A stretch of DNA of 64,000 bases, taken from contig CANTFL010001210.1 of assembly GCA_947650285.1 (NCBI GenBank), forward strand, positions 1-64,000, given 5' to 3'. The notes below the pieces were generated by a model, which was given only the letters and a program-made list of their open reading frames with translations, was not told the DNA's origin and did not search any database. Below, piece by piece: positions 13,142 through 23,582 of this stretch (position 1 is its first letter; each line of letters starts with the position of its first letter). Source of the stretch: Hyaloperonospora brassicae (lineage: Eukaryota; Oomycota; Peronosporomycetes; Peronosporales; Peronosporaceae). A program made the position numbers and the translations under genes.

Positions 13142-14817
13142 CTAGTTGGTGACAGTCCGCCGCAAACGTCTTTCGTTACATGTGATGCAGATGCAACGGC
13201 CGTCAACAATTGGACAGGACACGGCCTTTGAATGATGGACTTCTCCTTTGTGGTAGTGACAAAACTCCTTGTCACACGAACAGCAGTAATGCAGGATACG
13301 CCGATCAAGTGTCGCCGTGAACGGCACCTTCTTCTTGTAACGAGGGTCATGACATACGTGGCACTGGTTGCTCACTGCGCGGCGCTCTGATAAAAGATGC
13401 CGAGGCCTAAGCTTCCCCTTGAGTTCCGGAATCGGCACCATATACGTGGACCGACTTGAGCTTGTGACCAATCCGAATTGGTTCGTCGCTTGGACAACAA
13501 ACTTATACGTCTCCCCGTGATGGAGCTTTCCGACAGTCACTGTGGTTGGTAGCGGTACAGCTAGAAGCCTTGTGCACATCTCTTCTTCGGTCTTCGTGCG
13601 CGTCCAACGAACCGTGTAACAAACAATGGGAACACCGTTGTCGACGGGTTTTTCCCACGATATTCGAGCAACCGCGTTTTCCATCGTCGCTTGGGTAGAG
13701 TCCATTTCAACGGTTACGCGCGTTGGCATGTTAGGTGGCAACCGGCGCAGCAGGCGAAGCAGCAAGTTAGCATCACCGTATATGATACCACGGATCGGTA
13801 GCATCACGACCAAAAGAATAATGATCACGTCGTCCAGCCACCAAAAGTATATCTTCAGCAAGCCCCACATGCTGATTTGGTGGTCACAGCCATCTGCTAA
13901 GTTTGCGTGCTCAACACTTTCGAGGTGGCTGCTCGTCTCTGTGGGCGAACTGCGCTTGTGTCTACTCTGAGGAGACAGCGAGTGTGGCGATTGAGACAAT
14001 CTTGTGCTTGGCAATAGGGAATGCGAAGAGTCTTCGACTTTTGTCGAAGAATCCGATACTGCGGAGACACTTGCAGCTGCATCGTCACAGTGTATGTATA
14101 TGCGCGGGCTACGCCCATACGAGTTCCACGTCGTGAGGCGGTAGACCACGTAGCGATTATACTTCACCACATCCGTAACCTCCGTGTCTGCCCCTGTAAA
14201 CACGAGCTCCCACGTCGATTCTCCAGGCTCTCGACGTTGCAATTGATAGCGTTGTGGCGAGTCCTCTGCTGGCACCCACGCAATCTGAAGCACGACAGTC
14301 TCCTGTGCACTTGGTGAGTCGCCTACCGTGCAGACACTCGATACGACAGCTTTCGGCTTGCGCCCCATGCCAAGATACTTCATCTGCAAGAACATGGCCA
14401 ATTGACGACGATGGAGTCCGCTGTGCACGCCAATCTCTTGCAATCTCGCTCCGTCGTGTGCCATCAACAGAGGAAACGTGTACCCGGAGATGGAGTTGGC
14501 CCGAAAGATCTCACTGTACTGCGGCAGCTGCACTGCGTAGGCCACCCAGTCCGCCACCTCGTCGACAGTCATCTCGGCGCCCACGCTCTCCCAGCGCTCA
14601 TCGAGCTCCTTCCAGGACACAACAGCGTCGTTGTCGCTGTCCAGTTTTTTCAGCGCCACGTCCACGTCCTGGTCGCTCTGTGCCGTGTTCTGGAGCTCAA
14701 ACACGTCCAAGCCCCCGCTGTCGTCCGTGTCCAGATGGCAGTGCAGCTTGTCTTTGATCTGCTGGATCTCGAGGCGGCCCACGCGTCCGTCGTTGTCAAA
14801 GTCCGCCAATAAGCTCT
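13142..14817 (-). CDS. EF-hand / SAM / fibronectin III membrane protein, 3' exon
   Basis: The product appears to be a calcium-binding, membrane-anchored scaffold. In order it has three EF-hand loops (DFDNDGRVGRLE, DTDDSGGLDVFE, DSDNDAVVSWKE), a SAM domain (about residues 100-160), a first FN3 domain, a Ser-rich linker, one hydrophobic segment (DDVIIILLVVMLPIRGIIYG), a second FN3 domain, and a Cys/His-rich zinc-type C-terminus with repeated CxxC pairs. The frame is open to 14848 but has no ATG near its 5' end, and a stop lies at 14855-14857. A splice acceptor (CTCTGCAG) ends at 14818, just before the first EF-hand, so the true start is in an upstream exon. A GTAAGT donor lies at 15062-15057. 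A short minus ORF at 15186-15425 with a hydrophobic N-terminal stretch is one candidate first exon. The exon model upstream of 14817 is inferred. Confidence 0.8.
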
Positions 14818-14880
14818 CTGCAGAGTCAAAGTGCCAGTGCACGCGCACGAAGCGTTAGTGCAATGGACCAATTGTAACTG

Positions 14881-14910
14881 CTACTGCTGCTGCTGCTACT
14901 GCTGCTGCAG
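14881..14910. repeat. CTG-rich microsatellite
   Basis: An interrupted (CTG)n / (CAG)n tract lies in the probable first intron of the EF-hand/SAM gene. Length variation there would not change the protein if the intron model is right. Confidence 0.8.
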
Positions 14911-14936
14911 TTGCTGGGGCTATTGTTGCCACCACA

Positions 14937-14989
14937 GCAGTGCAGGACACTGGAGACAATATATGTGCACACGCAGTGCAGGACACTGG
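14937..14989. repeat. 17 bp direct repeat, two copies
   Basis: The unit GCAGTGCAGGACACTGG occurs at 14937-14953 and again at 14973-14989, separated by 19 bp. Confidence 0.9.
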
Positions 14990-15980
14990 TCCCGTCCACC
15001 CGTTGCTGTTGTTGTTAATTGTTCAGACTGTTAAGTACGAAGAGTCCCAATTCAGCACTTACCCACTTCCGGTCCGTGGCTCGATGGAGATGGCTCGAAT
15101 ACAGGCCGCTCGCGGGTATCAGCGACAGTGTCCGTCCTCTCTCCAATGGCCGCGCAAGTGGCCGTGGCCTCGTCGTCGTCTGGTTTTAGTATTTAGGACG
15201 CAACGCGTTAAAACAACAACGGGATCGACCGCGAGGATCTATTTCAACAAAGGGGTAGCGACGTTTTGTACCGCGACTGGAGGGCGTGACGACTTCAACT
15301 TTCGTCGACAGTAGCAACAGCGTGATGACTGTCGCGGCCGCGAGGGGCAAGAGAGACGACGGTCCGTGTCGGAGATGGCGTCGACGGCCCCCAGACATGC
15401 GGGGACTGGACCGTGGCGGCCACATTCCACGCTCAGTAGAAGATTACTGGTGGTCGGCCAGCGTCAATTTACGAAAATATGTCGCAAGCGTCATGCGAAA
15501 TTTTCTAGTGCAAAGAGCGACTCAAGTGCCGGCTCTTGGTGTACGGTTCCGACCAATCTTCATGATGGGGACAGCATGCCCACCAACACGTGGCACGACC
15601 CTACAGCCTTTTTCGTGTGTGCGTTTTTTTTTCTCCTACGTACATGTCGAGAGGGTATGTCGGGCATTGCTATACGAAGGCATGACATCTACTCGTTCAC
15701 TGTCTTTCTCAGTGGCTTGTTGTGCTGCGTGGAGCTAGCCGGGAGCCGCGATGTCCGCTGGTGTCGCTCCAAGCTACGTAGACTGCTAGGGTGGCGGATG
15801 GCGGTTCAGGTGCACGGCTATCGGTCACAGTCGACCTCGAACATTCCATAACTATTTGCAGTCTACCAAAATAAATGAAGAATAGATGCATGCAACAAGA
15901 TTACAAAATAAAGAGTCGAAAAGAGTCGAAATGATTGCGAATGCGCAGAAATTATACAATTGATCTCCAAATTGTTACAT

Positions 15981-16233
15981 ACCAAAGAAAACGTATGCAA
16001 TACGCACCAATTACCACACTGCCCGTGCCTCTTATTCCAAGAACGTAGACTTTGCATGTTTTATGACGTCGCCAGTTTGCCAACAATACCAAAAGGATCA
16101 GAATAGACCGGCAAACGCAAAGCTGCGTATTTATGTCGGCGGAGCAACAAGATCGAAACGACGAATGGGGATGCCGTCCCGTGACATGATGGTCAACGAC
16201 TGGAACGGACGTTCGGTGATAGCGTCAAAACCT
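15981..16233 (+). repeat. Left arm of a 252 bp inverted repeat
   Basis: This arm is about 95% identical to the reverse complement of 19686-19937 over its whole length. Shared blocks include ATGCAATACGCACC and GACATGATGGTCAACGACTG. Few indels separate the arms. The arms bound a 3.45 kb interior with no transposase ORF. I could not find a convincing target-site duplication, so calling them transposon termini is inference. Confidence 0.88.
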
Positions 16234-19200
16234 GATAACTTATACTTTCAGCGGGCCCGTAACTCTGCATGGTGAAGTCACATATCCTTATAAGAGTTGG
16301 ACACTTCTAAATCATTTCTTTACTTTTGTGTATAGATCGACAGACACGCTCACCTGCGGGAACAGGACTCACTAATTTGTAAGATGCACGATCCGAGTTG
16401 TTTCGAGAACCGGGCTTCAATTGAAGGTCTGCAACTCGTCTGTAAATAGTTGTGTTAAATTGATACTGGTCCCGAAAAAAGAACGACCGGTATCGAGTAC
16501 CGAAAGGTGACGGAGATGTGATACCAGGAGTTTTCGTGTATGCCATTCATTAATAGATTGAATGGGGCTCCTGGTTTTCCTTCTACCTTGATAGAATGCT
16601 GCACTTGTAAGTGCTGCTATAATTGGTCTGTGTAGATGTCTGAACTAGTTTATGGCTCATGATAAGTAGTACGCGTTCTCCGCCACCTTTTTCAGCACTT
16701 TTTCGCCGCCATCCGTGCCATCAGTGATGCACTCATTTCGTGATACCGATCAACATCGCGGGGAAGATACTTGCGGCTCTACTTCCCTCACTGTTGTTGC
16801 AAGGGTCGGCGTAATCCCCTTCTTCGCCAGATCCTTCACAGTCTAAAGCGACGCAATAGAGAGAAGCTACACACCGACAAGAGGTCTTATCATTCCTTTG
16901 ATCAAGGTACGGGCCCTTGTCGCTACCGTAATTATCTCTTTAGTCGCGGCTGCGTTGTTACTGTGGCATACCTTTACGACAAGAAATAGGCTCTAGTAAC
17001 TACCAGGTAGACATCGAGCACAAAAAGTAACATTACTAACAGCAGACGATAAATGGGTCATGTGTGGTAAAGCGTGCAGTATGTGATGAGCGGTGTGCGG
17101 TGAAGAAAAGAGAGACAATATTTGCTATTTTGCAACCTTCCAGTCAAAATTGTCTATTCATTCAACAATTAATTGCATCTCAACTCTCTCATCAATGTAT
17201 ATACCCTACGTGCAAGCGAGTAGGCTATAAGTAGAGCACTGACAGTCGTTCTAAAACGAATTCTCGAGACTGTGCAATACTTTAATCATGAACCATTGTG
17301 AGTCTTGCTTCTCAACTTTACACGACATGTCGAGGCCTGTAATGTAATATAAAAGTTTGAAGGCTTAATGTCCGGGGCTGTAAATTATTAAGCTTGAGGA
17401 AAAACAAAAGGAGAAAATAAAAAAATGAAAAAATATGCCCCACAAGATGAAATATAATGCACCAGATTATGATTTTGGGTAGTAGAAATGTACCACATGA
17501 CGGCAAAACATTAAAGACGATTTGGATTTAGATAATCAAAAAATTCTCTTGACTTACACTCTAGATAGAGTGTTCATCGATAGTGCTGTTAAATACTTCG
17601 GATGCGGGTAGCCACGATACTGTATACAATCATTGGGTTATTTTTATGGTGTACAAATGGTCAAAGGGATCGGAAGGCAATCTCATAATCAGAAAGGTTT
17701 GGTCGTGTCGGATCATATCTTTGTATCTACTGGTATTTACGTTTTACACCGAGCAATTTGACACTTTAGTGCCTTTGCCACAATGCGTGATTATACGATC
17801 CGAGGACTGATTTCATTGTGTTAGCGCACAGACAAAGCGTAGTATAATTGCACATGAGTTTATGCCAAAAATTCTGTATCAGGACGTAGAGGATGGGGTA
17901 CTTGCGGTTGTGCCCATTGTATCCTCCATGGGAACCAGAAATATTGGATCTATTTTCACAGCGTCTAGACTGCAATCTATCGGTTGGCTCTATCATCAGT
18001 ACCGCATGAAGCAGCTTATTTTTGTGCAACCTTGAAGTTCCATCTGTGTTGCGCGCTCTTCGAATGCTCGATCCACGTTGCGTTTCCCCAAGCATATGCA
18101 TGACTTCCTGCAAAAGCACAAAACCATCTTATCGACTGTCCAGTATATTTCGCGGTGTGTTGATGTTATACGAAGTATATTACTGCTGATCGTCAGACCT
18201 TAAGCACCTATTACACCATCGTGATCGACGACCTTGACAGTGTGTGCCACTTTTCATCCAAACTAACAACGCAATGACACATCAACAGCGACAGCCACGG
18301 AGGAATCTAATGTCAAATCAATTATATGAACGTGAAAAAGATACAATATACGTAACCATACAGACGAGTATGCCGTTATGAAAGGCCATGCTCCGTAATA
18401 CCAACGCACCTCTTTTCCTCTATATAATGATTGACGACTGAAAAAGAAGTCGCGAATACATGTAGGCAATAAGCAAGAGGAGAAAAGGATGTATGCATGT
18501 AAATTTGCGCATGATCTCGGGCATATTTGTATACATACGAAGTATACACTTCTCGAGAATTATTTTCTTTACATTATATTGTGTACATTCGAAAAGAATG
18601 ATATGCTTCACTTTGATCCTATCTTATGTGGTACCTTTCTTGATATGAGTACGAAATCAATCTCAATACAAAATTACAACTATTGCATTTGCCGCTACCA
18701 CACATAGCTGAGAATGTAAAAGCAAAACAAAAACACGCACTACACACAGAAACATTGTACGCTTATCCGCATCCTGAGGATTATATAGTAAAGTATAAAT
18801 GCGACGTCTTTGTTGGTCTTACGTAGTAGCAATCGAAGAGAGATGTAGCATTTGCGGTACTTTTAGTGGCATGAAAACGCTCGTTTGCCCCCGTTGTTCA
18901 CACGATCGTTCTCCGAGAAAATTGTGGACAAGCAAGTAGCTCCGCCATGAAGAATTGATTTCCTGCGGCGCGATCGCCATTGTAACTAGTTTTACACACG
19001 AGTCCGACTATGTCGTGAACACCTTGCCGACCTGCCTGTCAGCGTTTTGCTACATGTTCGACCAGGTCATAAAGGTAAAATGCATTTCAGTTAATCATCG
19101 CTCTGAAATACTGTAATGTTTTCGTATGTTGGTGTTTAGCCCAGACTTGTAGACCAACCCATTGACGTTCGGTACCACTTCCCCTTGCTTACCACATGTC

Positions 19201-19685
19201 TCTGTTCGTAAGTTGCGCAGTCGATACCAGCATTGAAAATTATTGACGACACGGAAACGAGCAGTTTCTTGATAGACAATCGATTCGCTAGCAAAAGCGA
19301 CATCATTTCATGGGAGCTGAGCTATACGAAAATGCAACACACCGTTACGTGTTGTTTATGATCATGTAAACGCTATGAAAGGGCACATACACAACATAGC
19401 GAGTTCTTCATCAAGCAGCTTGTATATTTGCGAGCGCTCGTCCATACGACAAAGTCGCATTGCAGGCTCCTGTGTATCAATTCGCCAAATTTGTCAAAGC
19501 ATCTTGTAGATGTGCAGCTAAATTTTAACATTCTGGAAGTCTTGTACTCACAAACTCGACCACGAGATCTGTGCATGAGCGGGTCCCTTGCTAAGAAGGT
19601 AAGGACATAGACAGTACTGTCACGCTTGTAAAAGAATATATCATTCTGAAAAAACACCATTGGTAGGCTGGTAATGTAACGTATA
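16234..19685. other. Interior of the inverted-repeat segment, no recognised gene
   Basis: About 3.4 kb of AT-rich DNA with only short ORFs and some A-rich tracts (for example near 17400). It may be the eroded interior of a DNA transposon, but no transposase motif is visible. Confidence 0.45.
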
Positions 19686-19937
19686 AGGTTTTGACGCTAT
19701 CACCGAACGTCCGTACCAGTCGTTGACCATCATGTCACGGGACGGCATCCACATTTAAAGTTTCGATCTTGTTGCTCCGCCGACATAAATACGCAGCTTT
19801 GCGTTTGCCGGTCTATTCTGATCCTTTTGGTATTGTTGGCAAACTGACGACGTCATAAAACATGCAAAGTCTACGTTCTTGGAATAAGAGGCGCGGGCAG
19901 TGTGGTAATTGGTGCGTATTGCATATGTTTATTTGGT
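19686..19937 (-). repeat. Right arm of the 252 bp inverted repeat
   Basis: Reverse-complement partner of 15981-16233. The clearest mismatch cluster lies where the left arm reads GACGAATGGGG and the right arm (reverse complement) reads TTTAAATGTGG. Confidence 0.88.
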
Positions 19938-21109
19938 GTCCAAAAGTATAGTATCAAGTTTCGTACAATTTTATAGCTTTCGCGATGTTTTGACTTTTAT
20001 GTTCTATAGCCGTCAGACCTATTTTTCTTGTTTTGATGATGCGGGATAGTAGTCTAACCTATTTATGTCTTATCTATTTCTACTGTCGTTCTGAAGTAGC
20101 AACTTTTTGATCGCAAATTACATCCTCCAGCAATAACTGCGGAAGCAGATATGATCGGATTAAGGGCGTTTAGCATGCCAGCAAAGGCTTCCAGTCGGGT
20201 CACTGTCGTATATCAAATGACATCCATTTGGACTGTGGTGATGATCGAGTCGATTGAGTACCCAGCGGGCTTAATCTTGTCGACATCAGTACTTTAAACA
20301 GGCTATATATGCGTAATCATAGGAGGCCATCTACATCCGACCTCCAATCGGGAGCAAGTGGTCGATCATCGTATCCTACGTAGATGAGATTACTCGGTAC
20401 TTTTGCAACACCGTGTCATATACACTCCGAGGGATAATATATGTGCTGAAGACGCCTCAGCTCATTTTAGTATGAACCCAATGCTGTTCCCTTACGATGG
20501 CACGAAAAAAGTCATTTGACCGCAGCAATAGCTATAATGTGCAAATACAGTTCTTTTTTCGCTTTGTAGATTTGCGTGTGTAATCACTACATTTTCAGAT
20601 TTTGGATAGTAAATGCCTCATGTGAAGACCCCGTTCCGACTTATTAATCGTACTGGATGTCGATATATAATTAATTGTCTTGCCAAGATTTGGTAGACGT
20701 GATGCCTACAATCAACAGGTGGTATCGATTTCACGATTCTCTCTCGCCGCCAGCCACGATTTATTGTGATGCTTCACATCGTCTTCATGCCGTGAATGAT
20801 TTATCCTCATCGATAAGGGCACCACCGCGCTCCATTGAGTCGTAGAACTGTTTCTTTTCTTTTGAATTCACGAATGTGTAAGGTCCGTCCCAAAACGTGC
20901 TATTCGTTTTGACGGGTGTTTTGACGGGTGTTTATCGACGGGTGTTTGTACCCAACCTTCTCGTCGACTGCTTGTGCCACAGGTGAGTGGGTGGCGATGC
21001 CCTTCGAGGTGGTCCACACGAACGCGTGTCGCGCAGGCAGCTTCGAGCATGTCGCACGAACGTCGCTCGATGTCGCCCCCAGCCCACCCACGCCAGCAAA
21101 AGCCGTGGC
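19938..21109. other. Spacer upstream of the hAT-like gene
   Basis: No recognised gene. GC content rises near 20880. Around 20907-20945, three imperfect copies of a GACGGGTGT-type motif occur in tandem. Confidence 0.45.
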
Positions 21110-21171
21110 GTAGAAAAACCTTCGGCGCTGGCATTCCGTACGACGCACGTGTCTACAGAAAAACCTTCGGC
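21110..21171. repeat. 17 bp direct repeat upstream of the hAT-like gene
   Basis: AGAAAAACCTTCGGCGC is present at 21110-21126 and 21155-21171, 45 bp apart and 57 bp before the start codon of the BED/hAT gene. It could be a promoter element or a chance duplication. Confidence 0.85.
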
Positions 21172-21227
21172 GCAGCCCCCTCCTTGCCAATCAAGCGGGC
21201 AGGCCACTTCAACTTGCCTTTCCACCA

Positions 21228-23582
21228 ATGACCTCCTCGCCGCCGCCGGCACTTGCGAACATGTTGCCGCCCGCCCCAATGACAACGACGACCGCGGCAA
21301 CGACCGCGGCGACGACGACCCTGAAGCCGACCAAGAAGAAGAAGAAACCAGGCCGCACCCCGAGCCTCATCTGGCAGCTCCTGACCGACGAGCCCGACCC
21401 GCAGCGTCGCAACGCGGCGTCCTGCAAGCACTGCAAGCACCAGGTGCTGTACTACAAAAAGTCCGAGCAGGCGATCCGCCACTTGAAAAAGTGCCCCGCG
21501 TTCCAGGACCTGCAGCACCAGTTCTCCTTTGTCAATCAGTTTGCCGACGTGCTGCCGCTCTACAATGAAAAGATCAATGCCAAAGGGCCCGTGAAGAAAC
21601 GCGTCAAGTCGGAGACGCCGATGCCGCCGCAACAGGCGGTGGCTCAGGCACAGGCTCACGTGCCGCCAGTGGACGTGCAGCAAGCTCTGCAGGACCAGCT
21701 GCAGCAAGTGCATGGACCGCTGACCTGCACGAGCAGTGCACTGAACCAAGCAGCCGTGCAACATGCACAAGTGATGAACCAAATGGCAATGCAGCAGAGC
21801 ATGTCGGAGAGTCTAGTGGACGTTGGAATGGCTTTGAAAGACGAGTCGGGGCACAAATCGGACACAGCGATGAAAGACAGGAGCGGAAAGTACTTGCCGC
21901 TGTCGAGCACGCAGAGTGACATGTTTGAAGAAGCCATGGCCATGCATGCTTACGCGACAGGCATGGCCTTTGAGGCTATTGAGGACTCGCATTTGGCCCG
22001 AGCTGTGACTCTCTTGCGACCAAGCGTAAAGTTGCCAGAGAAGAAAAAACTAGGGGGAGAGCTAATGAGTCGTTGCTACGAAAAGATTCACAAACAGGTG
22101 TGGGGATACCTCACCACTAGTTCTGCGCGGGTGTGTCTGCAGAGAGATGCGTGGTCCAATTTAAATTTGTATCATTCGAGCAACCCAGAGGATGCCTTTG
22201 TGACGTACATGGCGGTGAACAATGAAAAGAGATTTTTTCTGGAGTCCGAAAAGACTGCTGGAAATGAAGCACAACATAATTCGATCATGATTGCACAAGA
22301 CATTAAACGAATGATGCAGCCGATTGTGAGCAATGTAAGTGGAGTGGTGACTGGTAGCACAGTGTTTCACTCGCGAGCGTGGGATATGCTGAAAGCAGAG
22401 TACCCGACCAAATTTTTCTATGGCTGCATCTGTCACGCACTGCATCTTGCAATTATGGACATTTTTGGTCCTGAGAAATCGCTTGAAAACGATCCCAGGC
22501 GGGTTACTCCGCAAGTTCCGATGGATTTTCCGTTTCAAGACCTCGTCGAGCTGAACAACAGCTGCAACGAATTGTTTTTGTTCTTCAGTAGCTATCAGTT
22601 TGCACCCAAATACAAGACGTTCGACGCCCAGGTGCTTCACACCATGAAAGGTTTTGCGAACATGTCACACATTATGTCCTGGGGCACACTTGCGGCACGG
22701 TTCCGAATGTTGGTACAACTGGAAGACGTGCTTCAGACTATTGTAAGCGACTCTAAATTTGTCGGACCCGAATCGCCGGAAAATCAATGCGTCGTCCGTC
22801 ATAGCATAAAGAGCTTTATGCTGAGTATAAACAGGAAGATGACGTTGGAGAAGGCGATTACAATACTTACGCCTATCGAGCTCATTTTGTACAAGTTCCA
22901 AGACGACCGTGTTCCGATTTCGGAGGTATACTTTGAGTCTAAACACCTGCTGACCGACTTTGATGCAGTCTTCGGTTTAACGACGGTTGAGCTGGAATAC
23001 ATCAAGAGGGTAGTCACTGAGAGGTGGCAGTACGTATTGAGTGAAGCCCATGGTCTAGCTTTTTTGCTAGATCCACGGTACATTGGCAAGTCCATGACGC
23101 GTGACTATCGCGAGCAGATTGAAGAGCTTATCTTTAACTTCCCCGAGACAGACCAAGACACGGGCGTTAATGAAGAGCGGAGGCGAGCGATGGCAGCAGA
23201 GTATGTCGATTACGTCAGCTACGCTAAGAACCAGCGCAACAACCGCACGTACAAGTGGGAGATGCTAGAGAAAGGCAATCGCACGCCGCTGCAATTTTGG
23301 CAGATAGACGCTGAAGATTGGCCGCACCTTAAGTCGCTCGCCCTCACGCTTTTTTCGTTAGCGCCCAGCAGTATTGGCTCTGAGAAATCGCTATGCATGA
23401 GCACATTGGCACAGTCCCGTCACCGTAACAAGCTTGCTTTTGAAGAGATGCGTCGCCTGGCTTTCATCTGCATAAATGACTCCCAATTCCCGGGTGGTGA
23501 AGCGCAAACTAATACCGTATCCGATTTTGCCGTGGGAGACACGGCGCTGTCGCCCGACGGAATGATGATGTGGATGATTTGA
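21228..23582 (+). CDS. BED-type zinc finger, hAT-transposase-like protein
   Basis: A single uninterrupted 784-residue ORF. After a Thr/Ala/Pro and Lys-rich N-terminus there is a BED-like finger (CKHCKH then HLKKC, about residues 65-92), then a Gln-rich linker (about 125-200). A transposase-like core follows with the RDAW segment and the hAT CxxH signature (GCICHALHLAI, about residue 400). Near the C-terminus is a hAT dimerisation segment (SLAPSSIGSEKSLCMSTL). These are features of hAT transposases and of host proteins derived from them. The frame is intact while nearby repeats are decayed, and I found no terminal inverted repeats around it. That suggests a domesticated DNA-binding protein, although a recent element with missed termini is possible. 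I did not verify all three catalytic acidic residues. Confidence 0.85.
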   Translation: MTSSPPPALANMLPPAPMTTTTAATTAATTTLKPTKKKKKPGRTPSLIWQLLTDEPDPQRRNAASCKHCKHQVLYYKKSEQAIRHLKKCPAFQDLQHQFSFVNQFADVLPLYNEKINAKGPVKKRVKSETPMPPQQAVAQAQAHVPPVDVQQALQDQLQQVHGPLTCTSSALNQAAVQHAQVMNQMAMQQSMSESLVDVGMALKDESGHKSDTAMKDRSGKYLPLSSTQSDMFEEAMAMHAYATGMAFEAIEDSHLARAVTLLRPSVKLPEKKKLGGELMSRCYEKIHKQVWGYLTTSSARVCLQRDAWSNLNLYHSSNPEDAFVTYMAVNNEKRFFLESEKTAGNEAQHNSIMIAQDIKRMMQPIVSNVSGVVTGSTVFHSRAWDMLKAEYPTKFFYGCICHALHLAIMDIFGPEKSLENDPRRVTPQVPMDFPFQDLVELNNSCNELFLFFSSYQFAPKYKTFDAQVLHTMKGFANMSHIMSWGTLAARFRMLVQLEDVLQTIVSDSKFVGPESPENQCVVRHSIKSFMLSINRKMTLEKAITILTPIELILYKFQDDRVPISEVYFESKHLLTDFDAVFGLTTVELEYIKRVVTERWQYVLSEAHGLAFLLDPRYIGKSMTRDYREQIEELIFNFPETDQDTGVNEERRRAMAAEYVDYVSYAKNQRNNRTYKWEMLEKGNRTPLQFWQIDAEDWPHLKSLALTLFSLAPSSIGSEKSLCMSTLAQSRHRNKLAFEEMRRLAFICINDSQFPGGEAQTNTVSDFAVGDTALSPDGMMMWMI

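Noticed and set aside
14254..14812. Plus-strand ORFs of 136-167 codons
   Set aside because: They are antisense to the GC-rich EF-hand/SAM exon, with Arg/Ser/Pro-rich shadow composition.
21228..23582. Terminal inverted repeats around the hAT-like gene
   Set aside because: AGGTCCGTCC near 20881 and CGTGCGGTCC near 23810 looked alike, but they do not align as inverted termini with a target duplication.
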